Of a stretch of 64,000 nucleotides of DNA, positions 22,567 through 34,799 are shown piece by piece. The stretch comes from Sabethes cyaneus. Taxonomy: Eukaryota; Arthropoda; Insecta; Diptera; Culicidae. Position 1 is the first letter of the stretch, and every line of letters begins with the position of its first letter. The position numbers and the translations under genes are program-made. Under the pieces are notes generated by a model. It saw only the letters and a program-made list of their open reading frames with translations. It ran no database searches and had not been told where the DNA came from. Location: contig NC_071354.1 in assembly GCF_943734655.1 (NCBI RefSeq), forward strand, positions 42,137,744 through 42,201,743. Reading direction: 5' to 3'.

Positions 22567-25500
22567 GCCTGTGATAAGTAAAATAAATAAGTGACAAACA
22601 CTTGAGATTTAAAAACGATTTTTCATAAGGTGTGATTCTGAACACCCTGCTTTCGATTTTTTATAAAATTTTGTAAAATATTTTCGTTTATTCGAAACTG
22701 TTCTCAAGCAAGTTCCGGCTGTCACCGTAGGTGAATTAGTCCAGCCCGTTTTTGTTTATACCGTTTTTCTTCGTCTTCTTGTCTTTAGCCATCCATCGAA
22801 GTGGACCGTTTTCTTTGCAGCCAAAGCGTACCTAACCAGGCCTGAACGGAACGAGCCCTTGCCGTATTTTCGCTGTCGAGTTTACTCCACCACCACCACC
22901 ACCGCCATCTCCATCGTCCGATCCTCCGCGGTTGTCGTTGAAGTACTGCACTGCCACCAACCACCGCGCCTCCTCCCAGCAGCCACGATTGGTTGGCTTT
23001 CGGATACCTTCTTACCTATATACGCGATGAACCACGGCAGAATCGAAACCGGTTCTATTCGTGATTTTTTTTCCTCTTCTTGATGATTATGCTTTTTTTA
23101 CTGTTCACTCTCAGGCACTCTATTAATCTGAGTTGTTGTTTTTTTTCCTCCTTCGAGTTGCACTGGCTTTGCTCTGACATCATCCGATTATTTGTTTTAA
23201 TTTGCTTTTTCTTCAATTTGCATGCCGGTTTGCTACTTTGCTTTAGCTTTCCTAAGAGCCCTGCCGTTTATCGGCGAAAGATGCTGGTAACGTTTCTACT
23301 TTAAAACTGAAACTTTGAAAACATGAACTTCCAGAGCAAAACCTTTTCTTAAGTGCAACATCTCAAGAGATTCCGTTGGTAATAGTCTCGTGATAAGATT
23401 GAAATCCTTGAACGTAGCCAACAATCATGGCATTTATTTCTACCATGGGTTTGTAGCTCATTTTACCAGCGAAAAGTTTAAGATATTCAATTTTTTTTCA
23501 ATTGGCGATTCATTCGATGCTGAATTTCCACAAGAAATTAGTCCCGCATCAAAAACTTGAAGCATTAATTTGCTCGGTCCCCAAAGCTAAAGAAAAACGA
23601 AAGCCATTAAAGTTGGCCCTAAAACAAAAACATCATCGGGGCACCCGCATCCTCAAAACAGCGAAACCCTGTAATATCGTCGCCCGTCGTTCCGCCCCGA
23701 GTCAACCCCGTCCGGTCCGGCGTCGCGGTGTGGTGTGTGCCGGCTTCACCGAACCGAGGAACAGGTTTTTTTTGCTTCGAACATTAAGAGTACTCGGTGC
23801 CGGGCACGATAGCCGGGCCGCGCCGGCTTCTCCACCTTGGGCTTGGCCGAAGAGATGAGGGCTTTTTGTTTTGATTACAACGTCTCGGGAATATTAATCA
23901 GCACCGACCGCGCTGGTGCTGCTGCTGCTGCTGCTGCTGCCCAAGCGTGTTTACGAGTTGTGTGTGGGTTGTAAATTGGTACCGCTGAAGGTGCCCCCTA
24001 AACTTCGTAGACGGCTGAGTGGATCGGACACGGCACGGATTCAGTTTGATGGTTTTAGTGAAGACGAAGAAATCCTCCTACCAGGAAGTAGACAAACTGG
24101 CGGCGGATGATTTCGGAGCTGGGCTCAAATTACAATATAATTTGTGTACCACTCTTCTGCGAAAGTGTAGGACAGGTTGCAATTAGGCTGTTTTAGGTCA
24201 AAAAATTTTCTTAATAACAGTCGATAGAAGGTCAAACATAAAGAAAATTCTAGCGAAAAATCTGACTGAAAACTTTTAAAATTCTGCTCTTCGATCGGAT
24301 TAGGATAAGCAACAATGACAGTAAAATCCAAAGCAACGACCCAACATTGATCGACTCAATCTGCGATGTATGAGATACTGAAAACCCGAGGGCCTCCGGG
24401 TTGAGGGCAACCACGCTAGTAGCTTGCCATCTACCTAGCAAGCAACCACAGCGCGCCGGTGAATGCGAAAATAAAAAGCAATTTGCTCTACTGCCACAAA
24501 GGCTTCAGCAGCAACCGCAACAAAAACTGGTTTCTGTCCTCTACACTTTTCTTCGCGTTAATTCTCCGCTCGGCACAATTTTCTCCGTGTGGTAAAGTGT
24601 TTTGGGACAGCCCTCTACTTCGTTTTCTTTTTTTTTGTTCCCCCCTTTCGAAGTGTGGAGGTACTATAAGTAAGCAAAGCATCGAAAGATTGCAGACTCG
24701 CTTCGGATGGGAAGAAGTCATTAGGAGGAATGGGGGCTCCCGTTCGTTTATGACCATTGTTGTGTTGTTCCTCTTTGAGCCTGCATGCTGGGGAACATAG
24801 ATTAGGCTCGCCGAAACGAACCCAGCACTGCCAAACACCGGATAGTGCACGTGCTGCAACCACCCCGAAAAGTAGTGATTTTTGTGCGACTTCTTTGTAT
24901 GTTTTGCATTTCCCCACAGCCCACTGGACCAACCCTCTTGCTCTTGGTCTCACATTCAACCGACGGATATTTACAGGAGAATTTCTCGAGCATCATTTAT
25001 TTGTATATATATATGCCTATAATGGGAATATAAAAAGTTTTGTTTATCACATACTGTCTTTGGAGACTCCAAGTTGGAACATGTAAAGGGAGTCCATGCA
25101 CACATCTGTTTGTAGTTTTTAGCATGGCCATACTTTGATTTTTGTTCCCTGTTTTCCCTGCTTTGCACTCTCTGTCGCTCTCTCTGGCCGTAGGATTGTC
25201 CGGAGGCCTATCATTTGCCTTTAATCGCAACGCAAGTGTTGTTCTTTTTCTGTACTGCCGGATATCGTTCGCTTTTTTTGTGTATGCCCTAAAGATTTTA
25301 TGATGCTTTATATAGGGAGGGCGAAAAGGCTTCAAACGCAAGTGGAGTATTTTTTTGTGTTTTTTATTGGGTTATTCCAAAAGAAGTTCAAGTAGAAACT
25401 TAGAATATATTTTTTAATCATTTTTTAATTTCATTCGTATAACTGAATAATATTTGTATAACGTATTATTATTGGTAAACATCACCTATATCACCTATAT

Positions 25501-25925
25501 ATCAAATCAGGAAATAATTGAATTAGTGCTGGTCGGTGTGTTTCCTCTGTGGTGAAGTACATTATACCCCGTCAACCTCGACCAATACTTTGACTACTGT
25601 TTATTATGTTTTCCCGGCTGCCATGTACAGTGAACTGTACGACTTTTCGACACGATGATGATCTCATTGTTTATGGGCTCTCTGCATACCCATTGCAAGA
25701 TCAGCAAACTCGACACTTATTTCATGTCTTTCATTTTATTTTGAATAACATTCATTGCAATTTTTGATTACAATCAGAAATAAATGTGCTTAACAGCAGT
25801 TGATGAAGGCTGAATGCAACCGGTGAATATTGTTGAACTTTAACAATAGTAAAGCTACATATACCTATTTACACAGTCATGTCCAGGCCTTGGTAAAAGG
25901 CTGTTTGATGTCGACTGTTTTGATG
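22567..25925. other. Long unrecognised single-copy-like stretch
   Basis: No supported coding sequence. It includes a (CAC)n run near 22888-22906 and a (CTG)n run at about 23911-23939. Parts (22740-23060, 23640-24110, 24390-24900) look GC-richer and free of transposon motifs. I cannot tell whether this is intron, regulatory or intergenic DNA. Confidence 0.4.
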
Positions 25926-25927
25926 TA

Positions 25928-26038
25928 CACTAGAATCTCTTTTTACGTCCATTCATTTTACGTGATTTTGTTTTACGTCCAAAATTTGAATTAACGTCCT
26001 CTTGTATCCAATAGTGGACGTAAAACGAGATTTGACTG
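25928..26038. mobile_element. 111-bp Tc1/mariner-type MITE
   Basis: The termini are imperfect inverted repeats (CACTAGAATCTC and GAGATTTGACTG) with several TTTTACGTCC motifs facing inward. TA dinucleotides at 25926-25927 and 26039-26040 fit the TA target duplication of Tc1/mariner elements. Confidence 0.75.
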
Positions 26039-26040
26039 TA

Positions 26041-26160
26041 CTTAGGCAAGTGTAAAGATCCAATTGAATACTCAATAGTGGCACCACCCAGTTGAGATTC
26101 GAACCTAGGACGACTGGCTCATACCCCGGAGCAAACTGGGTGGGCGACTTTACTTTATTA
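26041..26160 (-). mobile_element. SINE family A fragment
   Basis: Minus strand: a tRNA-like head with B-box GGTTCGAATCTCAACTGGG. Only the head region is present. It abuts the MITE to its left. Confidence 0.6.
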
Positions 26161-27179
26161 ACTTTATGACTAACTTTATTTAATTGAATTCTATTGAAAA
26201 CTTGAAAAAGTACTTCGATTTTTGGGCTTTATAAGACATTTTTGAAAATGTCATTTTTACTTACACCCCTTTCCTTCCGAGATATCCTTTTGTAGCCCGT
26301 TCATTCCAAGCGATTATAAGGCATTGGAGTGCAAGTGATTATCATGGAATCATATTACAATCATCTTCATTGAGAGGTATATTGCCGTATTTGGGGGGAC
26401 AGAAATGAAGGAGTGTAAATGAGTAAAAATTTGTTTTAAGGAAAAAGAGTCTAAAATTGGAAACATCTATTTTTTATTGGTATTTTGATTTTCGGAAAGT
26501 TTAACATTTTTTTGAAAATACAAAAAATGTTGGTTTTACCAACATCACCGTGTTCCACTACAACATGCAGCATTTAAAAAACAGCTCATTTTCCTTTCTT
26601 TCCAAAAGGATTACATCATACCGCGTATAGTCATCTACGAGTAAATAAAAAAGAAAAAAACACAGAAAAAAGAAAAGAATCATCCGGTGGTGGTTTTAAT
26701 CACGAGACCGTGCGACTGTCGGAAACGCACAGCTTCATTTCTATCGCACTGACCGAGTAAATAATAGTCTATCTTCTCGGTGGCAGAAACAAAGAGCAAT
26801 CGTACAAAAATAATTTCGTTGCATGGGGGTGCAATGATGCGCATTCGGAAGGATTAGAGCACAAATTTGGGTTTTCTTACACTCTTATAATGACATTTAA
26901 GGTCAAAATTGGTCATGAAAACCACCATAAAAGTACAATAAAACTCAGATTGTTGCATGGATATACTACCTAATGTAACGGGCGGCAGTAGTTTAGTGAG
27001 TAAAACATTCGGATACCAACCGAAAATGCGTGTGTGTCAAGAAGAAAATTTGCATGAGACCATACTAGTATGCAAACTTTCATAAAGTATAGAGATCCTC
27101 CCACCCATGTTGTACGATAATTTTTAAAAATGCTCACTACTCAGTTCAGAAAAATTGCCGATACACAAAAGCAAGTCCT
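26161..27179. other. Unrecognised noncoding stretch
   Basis: No gene found. A weak tRNA-A-box-like phrase occurs near 26985-27010, without a matching B-box. Confidence 0.35.
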
Positions 27180-27362
27180 TGGGTATAAACGTCTTTAAGA
27201 CCTGCCGGTTCTTTATCACCAGACTTCGCAGTCGGTTATTAGAAAACAGGACAATTACGGAGCTAATGCAACGACCCTACTGACTCTAGCAGCATCACTC
27301 AGCCAAGATTCGAACATACGATAACTGGCTTGTTAGATAAGCATCGAAGCTGATTGGGTTGG
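27180..27362 (-). mobile_element. SINE family A, diverged copy
   Basis: On minus: the B-box-like ATGTTCGAATCTTGGCTGAG, then the shared body (AGTAGGGTCGTTGCATTAG, AATTGTCCTG, GACTGCGAAGTCTGG). It is more diverged than the 53.5-kb copy. Confidence 0.75.
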
Positions 27363-27499
27363 GCTACAGTTACATATTTACCTTTACAAAAGTTTTATAC
27401 ATGACTTTTACAATTGAGCGTGAATTTTTAAGAATGAACTTTAAGGGGTAGAGTCTACTTTGAAAAGTCGAAAAAATGGGGTTTCTTTTGCATTTACAG

Positions 27500-27960
27500 T
27501 GTGACACATATATATTCGAACAAAAATCATTTTATGCTTGCAACGACATATACAATTAATACAGTCAAACTAATACCATCATTTACATATCTCGAGACAT
27601 TAATATCATTTTCGTATTGTATCTCGTTCGGTGTACACGTACCAATGTTCGAGTTACGGTCGTTGATGATAAATAAACGAACTATTTTTCGTGACCTCAT
27701 ACAACTCGACATAATAAGAGGATTTGCATACCACACAGTAAAAATATTTGTCGAGACGGGATCTGTTTAAAACCGTAAAAAAAACCAGAAGGAAATGAAG
27801 CGTTAGAACTGCAGAAGTCAAAACGGTTGTTCGAGAGCGAATTCGTCGCAGTTGCGACCGGTCCGTACGAAAAAATGGCAGTTGAGCTGAATATCAACAG
27901 GGAATCTCTTCGTCGAATTTGAAAATGGTTGGATGTGAAAGCATTCAAAAAACCCGATTT
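27500..27960 (+). pseudogene. Mariner-type transposase N-terminal relic
   Basis: Plus-strand pieces in different frames resemble the two helix-turn-helix units of a mariner/Tc1 transposase: FAYHTVKIFVETGSV, then VRERIRRSCDRSVRK, MAVELNINRESLRRI and KAFKKP. Stops and at least two frameshifts intervene. The catalytic D,D domain is missing. Confidence 0.5.
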
Positions 27961-28373
27961 AATCCACCTAGTGGTGAAAGGAACCTTTGTTATACCATCT
28001 TATATGTCATTTGATATGGGCATTTCCAGCACAAATATTATTTTTGTTTTGTATTTGAATTTGTAATTTTCATAAAACTGTCAGAGTCAAATTATATACG
28101 TATCACTTTGAACTAAATTCTTATATAAACTGTTTCTTAGGCCCAGCCGTTCTCAAGTTATTCATATGTGAAATCTAAAAATTATCTATTAGAATCAACA
28201 CATGCAAAGTATCCGATAACCGTGTAATCGGATTTGAACCAAATTTTGTCAGATTGTTCATTTTAGGTCAGAAAGCATAAATCTTAAATTCGGCATAAAT
28301 ACATTTCAACCCAGTTATACTAAAGGATAAGCTTTCCAATAACACCAGTAACCGTTTCATGCAAAATAGATGC

Positions 28374-28470
28374 ATTCAAGTGCATTTATGCCGACGTAAT
28401 AAGCGTAAGAGACGAGACGCAAAGAGAATCTCTCATTTGCACATTGGACCTTTTGAAATGTTGCTCGTCA
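28374..28470. mobile_element. Single arm of the CGGGTAAA foldback MITE family
   Basis: It is similar to 17228-17315, including GAGACG, GAGAATCTCTCATT and a diverged GGWCYTTTTGAAAT-like end. The other arm is absent. Confidence 0.65.
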
Positions 28471-28767
28471 AATATTAGGTTTAGAAAGAAACTATTTTCA
28501 CATTCAAATTCCAATTCCAATCGAAAATAGTCGAGTAAAAAACGGCTTTTTTAGCGTTTTGAGCTGGAAATGATAATACAGAAATCGACACGTCTTCGGA
28601 ACTTAATCCAACTGTTTGTTAATGCTGTGCTAGTTATCATCCATATGCATCCTAGCGATAAATAATCTTTATTGTGTATTTTAACCTACTAAATAGCTTT
28701 ATAGAACATATGAAAGCAATGAAAACAGCGTGTACAGAATTTTTGAGCAGAACTGATTTTAAAGTGG

Positions 28768-28970
28768 CTGTTAGCCTCGGGGCACAATGCTAGCCTAACA
28801 AGCCAATCGTCGTATGTTCGAATCTCGACTGATCGGTGCCGTTACAAAGTTAATAGGATCTTTGCCCTAGCCCGTAATTTTCCTGTACTCTAATAACCGG
28901 CTGCGAAGTCTGTCGATAAAGAAGGGTCAAGTTCTAAAGGACGTTTACACCCATGGCTTTGCTTTGCTTA
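28768..28970 (+). mobile_element. SINE family A, full-length copy
   Basis: A 203-bp insert with the 12-bp TSD ATTTTAAAGTGG (28756-28767 and 28971-28982). Head: B-box TGTTCGAATCTCGACTG. Body: TCCTGTACTCTAA and GGCTGCGAAGTCTGTCGATA. It ends with the tail motif GGCTTTGCTTTGCTT. Confidence 0.9.
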
Positions 28971-30062
28971 ATTTTAAAGTGGTTTCTTTAAACAAATCAT
29001 TAAATTTCGCAACCAGTAAGAGATAGATAGTTACTATTTGCAGCAAAGTTGCTTATTTTAGTGTGTTCTACAATTTTTGTGAAGACGCTACTTTTTTGGA
29101 TGCGTTCCAAAAATAAAAATTTGTGTCACCCTTTTAAGCGGATTCACGGTCACCCTAAAAGTGTAAGAAAATGTGCTATATTTTATTAATTAACTGCTGC
29201 AAAGAAACACCCATTGAAAAATTACACAGTTTTACTATATTATTCTGTTTTTGAGGTTTGGTCCCATTAAAGGTTTAGTCAATAAGGTTTTCTTGAATAA
29301 ATTTCATCAATCATTTTTAAATATCTTTTGACCAGTAGAACCAATCTTTATGAAATTTGGCAAATACATTTGCAGTGTTAAGACCTCTCGTTTAATACTA
29401 AAACAATTGAAACTGGATAGATTATCTTGGTTAAAATCGCTATAAATTATTGTAATTTTTAACGTGTAACTTCAATTACTCATAACTTTCAAACTAAAAA
29501 TTCAATCAAAAAACCATTCAATAGTGATCTATTACCTTTCAAATGAGACTAATAGCGCATAAATCGGTTCGGCCATCTCTGAGAAACAGGCGATAATTAT
29601 TACCTTGTCAAAACACGTTTTTAAGCATAACTTTTAAACTACTTGTTTGTTTTCAATAAAACTTTCTGAAAATTTTTATAATTTAGCAAGAGCTTTCATT
29701 TGGTACTAAGATCATTGAAATTGGTTGTGTGGTTCCGGTGAAAATCATGTCACGTAGTTTTCACATTTTTGCTTATAACTTTTAAACGAAACATCGGACT
29801 TCGAAACAATTCAATAGTGATATACTAGGCGATAATACTTTCAAATGAGACTAATAACGCATAAATCGGTTCAGCCATATCCGAGAAACAGGCTATAGAA
29901 AATGAGCTGCACACACACATACACATACACACACAGACATTGCTCAGTTCGTCGAGCTCTATCGATTGGTATATGTGATTCGGTCCTTCGGGCCTCGGAT
30001 CAGTTTCGTGTTTTTCGACCAATTTCTAAACCTTTGTTATATACTATAACAAAGGTAAAAAG

Positions 30063-30879
30063 AAAACTTATCCAATTTAATTTTACCATGTATATTTTAT
30101 TTTTGACAGAAGTTCGAAAACAGACACTGAGGAAGCTTGCAAGTCGTAGGCGAAATACATATCTGTCAAGAATAATATATACATAGTAGAATTAAATTGA
30201 AAAAGTTTTCTTTCATTTAATGTCCAAATCAATATTTCAAAAACTCTCGATCACCTATAAAGTTTTCTCAATAATCCAGCAGAATTTATTATCTGGAAAA
30301 CAGTTTTTCACAAAATTTTCCATGGAAGCTAAAAATTTCAATTTTTTCTAGTTTCTTATTCTTGTTTTACAAACTGACAAATGTGTGCTTGTTAGCGATT
30401 AAAATTTCACGATCGTGTTATTTCTGAGTGATGACCAAAAAAGTCGAATTAATAAAATATTCATAAACAGCAGTGCTCCGAATAAGGCGGTGAGTGGTGC
30501 TATCGTGCCCACTGCATTTTATCAGTTTTCTTTTAGTCAATTTTGGTTGGTTTTTGGTAGTTAGCAAGCTTATAACGGGCTCTAATAGGGTAGTTGCTCC
30601 ATTAGACGCAGTTAAGCACAATGTAATTTCATTTCTCTGGTTTATTGTGGTATATCGTATATAATCTGTGAATCATTTTTGTACTGTTTTATGTCTGTTC
30701 GCCATCTGTTTTATTTTCGCATTATTTTTCTGTCATTATCGTGTCATTTTAGCTTCGCATAGAAATAAAAACAAAATTCAAAATAAATTCGGAGAAGTAA
30801 GGAGGTGCTTAATTTCAGCAGAATTTTGTGTTGCTCGACAGACTTTAAAGCGAATTGATAGCTTAAGTACAGTAAAATA
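30063..30879. other. Noncoding stretch
   Basis: AT-rich. No gene or known element was recognised. Confidence 0.4.
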
Positions 30880-30890
30880 ATAGGGAATGG

Positions 30891-31014
30891 GATCAGTCCC
30901 GGCGTAGTGGTGAGCATTCACGCCTCTCACGACGAGGACCCGGGTTCAAATCCCAACCCTGCAGAAGTCACGAATGACCCAAGCTGGTCAAAGTGACTAT
31001 AATCTAACAAAAAA
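30891..31014 (+). mobile_element. tRNA-derived SINE (family B), plus strand
   Basis: Head GTCCCGGCGTAGTGGTGAGC with A-box, B-box GGGTTCAAATCCC, a short body and an A-tail. It is flanked by ATAGGGAATGG (30880-30890) and ATAGGGATTGG (31015-31025), an 11-bp TSD with one mismatch. Same family as 1534-1664. Confidence 0.9.
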
Positions 31015-31019
31015 ATAGG

Positions 31020-31125
31020 GATTGGGCTATGATTCTATTGACTCTCTAACGGTCTCTTCTAGTCTAGATACGAACATACGATGGCAGGCTTGTCTGATCA
31101 GTGTCGTACCGCGAGGCTAACCGGA
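31020..31125 (-). mobile_element. SINE family A fragment
   Basis: On minus: GGTTAGCCTCGCGGTACGAC, the B-box region ATGTTCGTATCTAGACTAG and AGAGTCAATAGAATC. The family A tail is missing. Confidence 0.65.
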
Positions 31126-32051
31126 AAACTCATAAAACAGAGCGTATTACACCAGGAATTTCTTTCTCGCAAAATGTAAAGACGCTCTGATTCAATAGTA
31201 CTGAAAAATTTCTCTATGAACAGCAGTATCCAGTTTTCAAACTTTGAACTAAGATGACTCGCTAATCGTTCACATATACCTGAGTTTTTTAGAACTAACC
31301 TTTCGATAAAAAAACCACCGATGAATTCGTATAGTCAGGAGCCCGCATTCAAACCCGAATTTTAAACAGAAGTAGGGACACGTGGCTCAATTTACTCTAT
31401 CCTAGCGCACGCCAGCGTTGTACACTCTTTCCTACAGTATGCCCCAAAAACAAACAACATTGTTTTTTCCGCTAACCGCGACAAGCTTGCAAAGTAGGGA
31501 ATGACGCCGGGAAAAACCCATGAAAATGCACGGATCACATCTCTTCATTCGACGGTCGCAAACATTTGCCAAATGTCAAACAAACTCATCGGCGGGTAAC
31601 TTGGTGGCATATTCGTCGAACAGTCGAGTGGTCGTGGTAGGTTATTTGCACGCACCATGCGCCAAAATGGTAACGTTTGGCCACGATACGGCAGACTGCG
31701 GCACCCCCGACCGGCAACCGAAAACCAGCAGGCAAGCAAGGAAAACAGAAACGAAATTGTGCGTGTGACTAACTGCATGGCAACGGGCACGGAAAATGGG
31801 TTTTCTTTTTCACGATAAACAAACGCCGAATTGTCACATTCGGTTTCGGCGTTGCTTTCAGGTTTACGCGGAAACAAGTCACGCGAACGTAAAAATGAAA
31901 AACAAGCTGCAAAAAGTTTGGTTTGATGCCGGCTAGAATGTTGTTGTTCGTGAAACCAACTCCTTGTTAGTCTTTTCGCTCTTCTGGATTGTGTTTACCA
32001 ATCAGAAAAGCAATTCAATTACGAAGTTTGGTGAACATATTGAACACACTC

Positions 32052-32052
<1 letters not shown>
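31126..32052. other. Unrecognised stretch
   Basis: No supported gene. 31510-31870 looks GC-richer and non-repetitive; its short frames show no family motifs. Confidence 0.35.

Positions 32053-32093
<41 letters not shown>
32053..32093. repeat. (GT)n microsatellite
   Basis: About 20 uninterrupted GT units. Confidence 0.97.
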
Positions 32094-32095
<2 letters not shown>

Positions 32096-32339
32096 CAAAC
32101 GAGTACTGCTTTCAAACGGAAAAGTTGAAAAAAGTTGAGCGAATCGAAGGTGTTTTCTTCTGAGGTCAATCACAAACGTAAGGAAAACAATACTATCCAT
32201 TTTTCGTGTGAAAATATTATGACAAGCTTATTACGGAACATAATTCGAATAATTTGATCTACTTTAGTATCAAATAAACGGTCTTGTTATCACAAATTTC
32301 ATCAGAAACTTAACTAAAAGTTAGACTTAAAGTATGTTT

Positions 32340-32590
32340 TGAATAGGTGTTAATTAGTCGTTCGTTTCTCTGAGATGACCAAACCGATTTCTGAGGTAAT
32401 GATATGGACATACAAAGTTATTCAATTTGTTGATCGTTAAGAATCTGTCAGTTAAAGAGGTAAAAGCCGATTATAATGGCAAATGCCTCGTATTCTCTGT
32501 TCCGACGTCGTGACGGGTTCTATCTATGGTTATATCTGTGGTGTGGTGATATAACAAAGCCTCCTTTCACCATTAGGAGGAGTCAATCGA
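32340..32590 (-). repeat. Dispersed repeat R2, partial inverted copy
   Basis: On minus: CTCCTAATGGTGAAAGGAGG, then CTTTGTTATATCA, and at the other end an AAATCGGTTTGGTCATCTCA-like phrase. These match the start and an internal part of 27961-30062. Confidence 0.5.
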
Positions 32591-33894
32591 GTTTTACAAG
32601 AAAGACAAACTTTATTTAATAGAGTTTCACTATATTCTTTTCTTTTTTTTTTTTTTTTTTCAAGATTTACTATTCAATAAAATCATAAAAAGAAATTTCC
32701 ACCTATTTTACACTTAAGAGTATTTTTCAAAGTACACATAGGAAACTAAAACTATCGCTATTAGCTGAAAAAAGAAATTTCATTATGACACACCCACCAA
32801 GTATGCAATCTTTATTGTTGACGTTACCAAGCGGGGGGTGGCACACTTCAATAGCTCGTTTGAGTAAAAAACTAAGGAAATCCCAATGAGAAACGGTAGT
32901 AGACCTTTTGCCTGGGGTTATAAATAATACATACATGTCGTAGGCCAATTATTGGCGAGAAAGCACCAGGAGAAGTACTTCTGCAATTCGAAAGTAACGT
33001 GGAACTAGAGCAAACATTGTACTTCAGTAATGATGAATCACGTTATTTCACAAGTGAATCAGGGTAATTCTTTGTGGAACAACCATTATGGTTGCAATGT
33101 GATTGTCAGTGTCAGTTCCTTTGACTTTCACTTTAATGAAATTGGACATAAGATTGAATTGATTGATAACAATTGGTTTACATTTCCATTGTTCACCTCC
33201 GAATAACTTTTCAAAAAAAAAAACAATAATATACACTTAGAATATCAAATCTCTTTATAAATGTTATAATTATGTTATAAATTTGAATTATGGTCGCGGT
33301 GTATTAAGAATTAAGTATCTAATGTATCGAACATTGACGGAACTAACGATTATTTCTAGGAGCACCGTTTTCTTGCTAGACTAATTTTAAGTTAAATGAT
33401 GGCGGAAAATCAAAGAAGAGAAGAAAAATTATGTTTTGTCGTGCGGACTTTTTAAAATGTATTTTTTTATTCTTTTTATCGTCTTGTAATCTTATCCATG
33501 GTGCCTAATTCTGCGCACTTTCTTGCCCCTGTTCCTAATCCTGCACTTGTTTGTTCCTAATTCCGTGCACCTAAAAAGTAACAATAAATACTTAGGTCAT
33601 GTTCTTTATGTCTTTATACGCTGAAAGCGCACCAAAAATCTGGCTAATCATAATTAAATCCATGTTCCGGCCTTCTAGTGCTGTCCAGGTGGCACAAGAA
33701 TAATGTTATAATTTTGATTGGCTCATTTTAAATATTTCCTTCACGATAACGTGAAGGGCGAAGTGATTTAGGTTTCCTGCATACTGAACGTCACACTTTA
33801 GAGTAATATTAATTAATTGTGTTTTCACATAGAAACCACTTCCCCACTCCCTGACAGCTGCGTGAGGTTGGACATTCAAAAAGAAAACAGAGGA
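32591..33894. other. AT-rich noncoding stretch
   Basis: Contains a T-homopolymer of about 20 at 32640-32660. No gene was recognised. Confidence 0.4.
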
Positions 33895-34770
33895 CATGGA
33901 TATAAGACTATATCAGATCATGTAAACTGCATTTATGGCGTATGTATGTTTATAAGAATCTGTGAGTGCCATTGTTTAAGTAAATGTTTAAAAGAGAAGA
34001 GTGAAATATTCAGATTCAATTCTTCATTGAATGCAATGGTGGCTTTGAAAATACGTGGACGGGGTTCATAAGTACAGCGCCTGCAACAACTGAGACATGG
34101 AGATTTCTTTTAAAAATCACTTGTATGCATCATAAAGGTTAAAATAGTACTGAATGACCAGCCCACAGATTATTGTATTAAATATGATTATGCGTTGGTT
34201 GACATGATTCAATAATCTTACTTTAACTCGCTTGTGGCCTTCAAAAGGGCCATTGGTTACAAATAACATTAAATCCAAAGCACGTTATGACGTGCCATTC
34301 GAATGTCCTTCTCTTTTGACACGAAAGGCATCAGGCATGTAAGTTAGCGGCGTTGATTCACTATCTCTTGCTCCGAGAAGATTTTACTAGTTTACTTTCA
34401 CCGCTTACCGCTTGTTACGTAGCAGAAAATATGGCACATACGCAAAAATTTCTGTTTTATTTGTATGAGAGTCATTATCCTCCCACCACAGGGGTGGGGG
34501 TCTCAAACCAGCATAAAGTAAATCCATGCCCTCAAAAACCCCCACCTGCCAAATTTGGTTCCATTTGCTTGATTAGTTCTCGAGTTACGAGTAAATTTGT
34601 GTTTCATTTGTATAGGAGCCTCCCTCCCCCCGTCTTACGCCCTCCGTGAAATTGCTCTCTCATCCCATCCATAAAATTGCTGGTCATTTTATCTATCCAA
34701 CGACATATAAACTGTTCAGTTTCATTAAGCAGTTTAGAAGTTATCACCATTGGAAATCTTTCATTCAGAC
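33895..34770 (-). repeat. Dispersed repeat R1 (Helitron-like), copy a
   Basis: It aligns with 58026-59490, sharing long phrases such as 'gtttataagaatctgtgagt', 'gaaaatacgtggacgggg' and 'ccaaatttggttccatttgc'. It lacks about 230 bp present in that copy. Internal C-rich blocks precede each 'tttcatttgta' phrase. The orientation is inferred from the copy at 57024. Confidence 0.75.
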
Positions 34771-34799
34771 GTTACACTTTTATTTTCGTTTTTACAAAG

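Larger units (their letters stand above)
27961..30062. repeat. Dispersed repeat R2 with nested insertions
   Basis: It starts with 'ccacctagtggtgaaagga' and CCTTTGTTATA and ends with TATAACAAAGG plus an A-rich tail, so its ends are inverted. Internally it has two related blocks (29521-29592 and 29811-29893, 'caaatgagactaata') and a short CA tract (29908-29937). It contains a SINE and a MITE arm. A second partial copy is at 32340-32590, in the opposite orientation. No protein was recognised. The continuity of the whole span as one element is inferred. Confidence 0.45.

Noticed and set aside
23502..23858. 118-codon frame with basic residues
   Set aside because: No recognisable domain, and no splice or promoter support.
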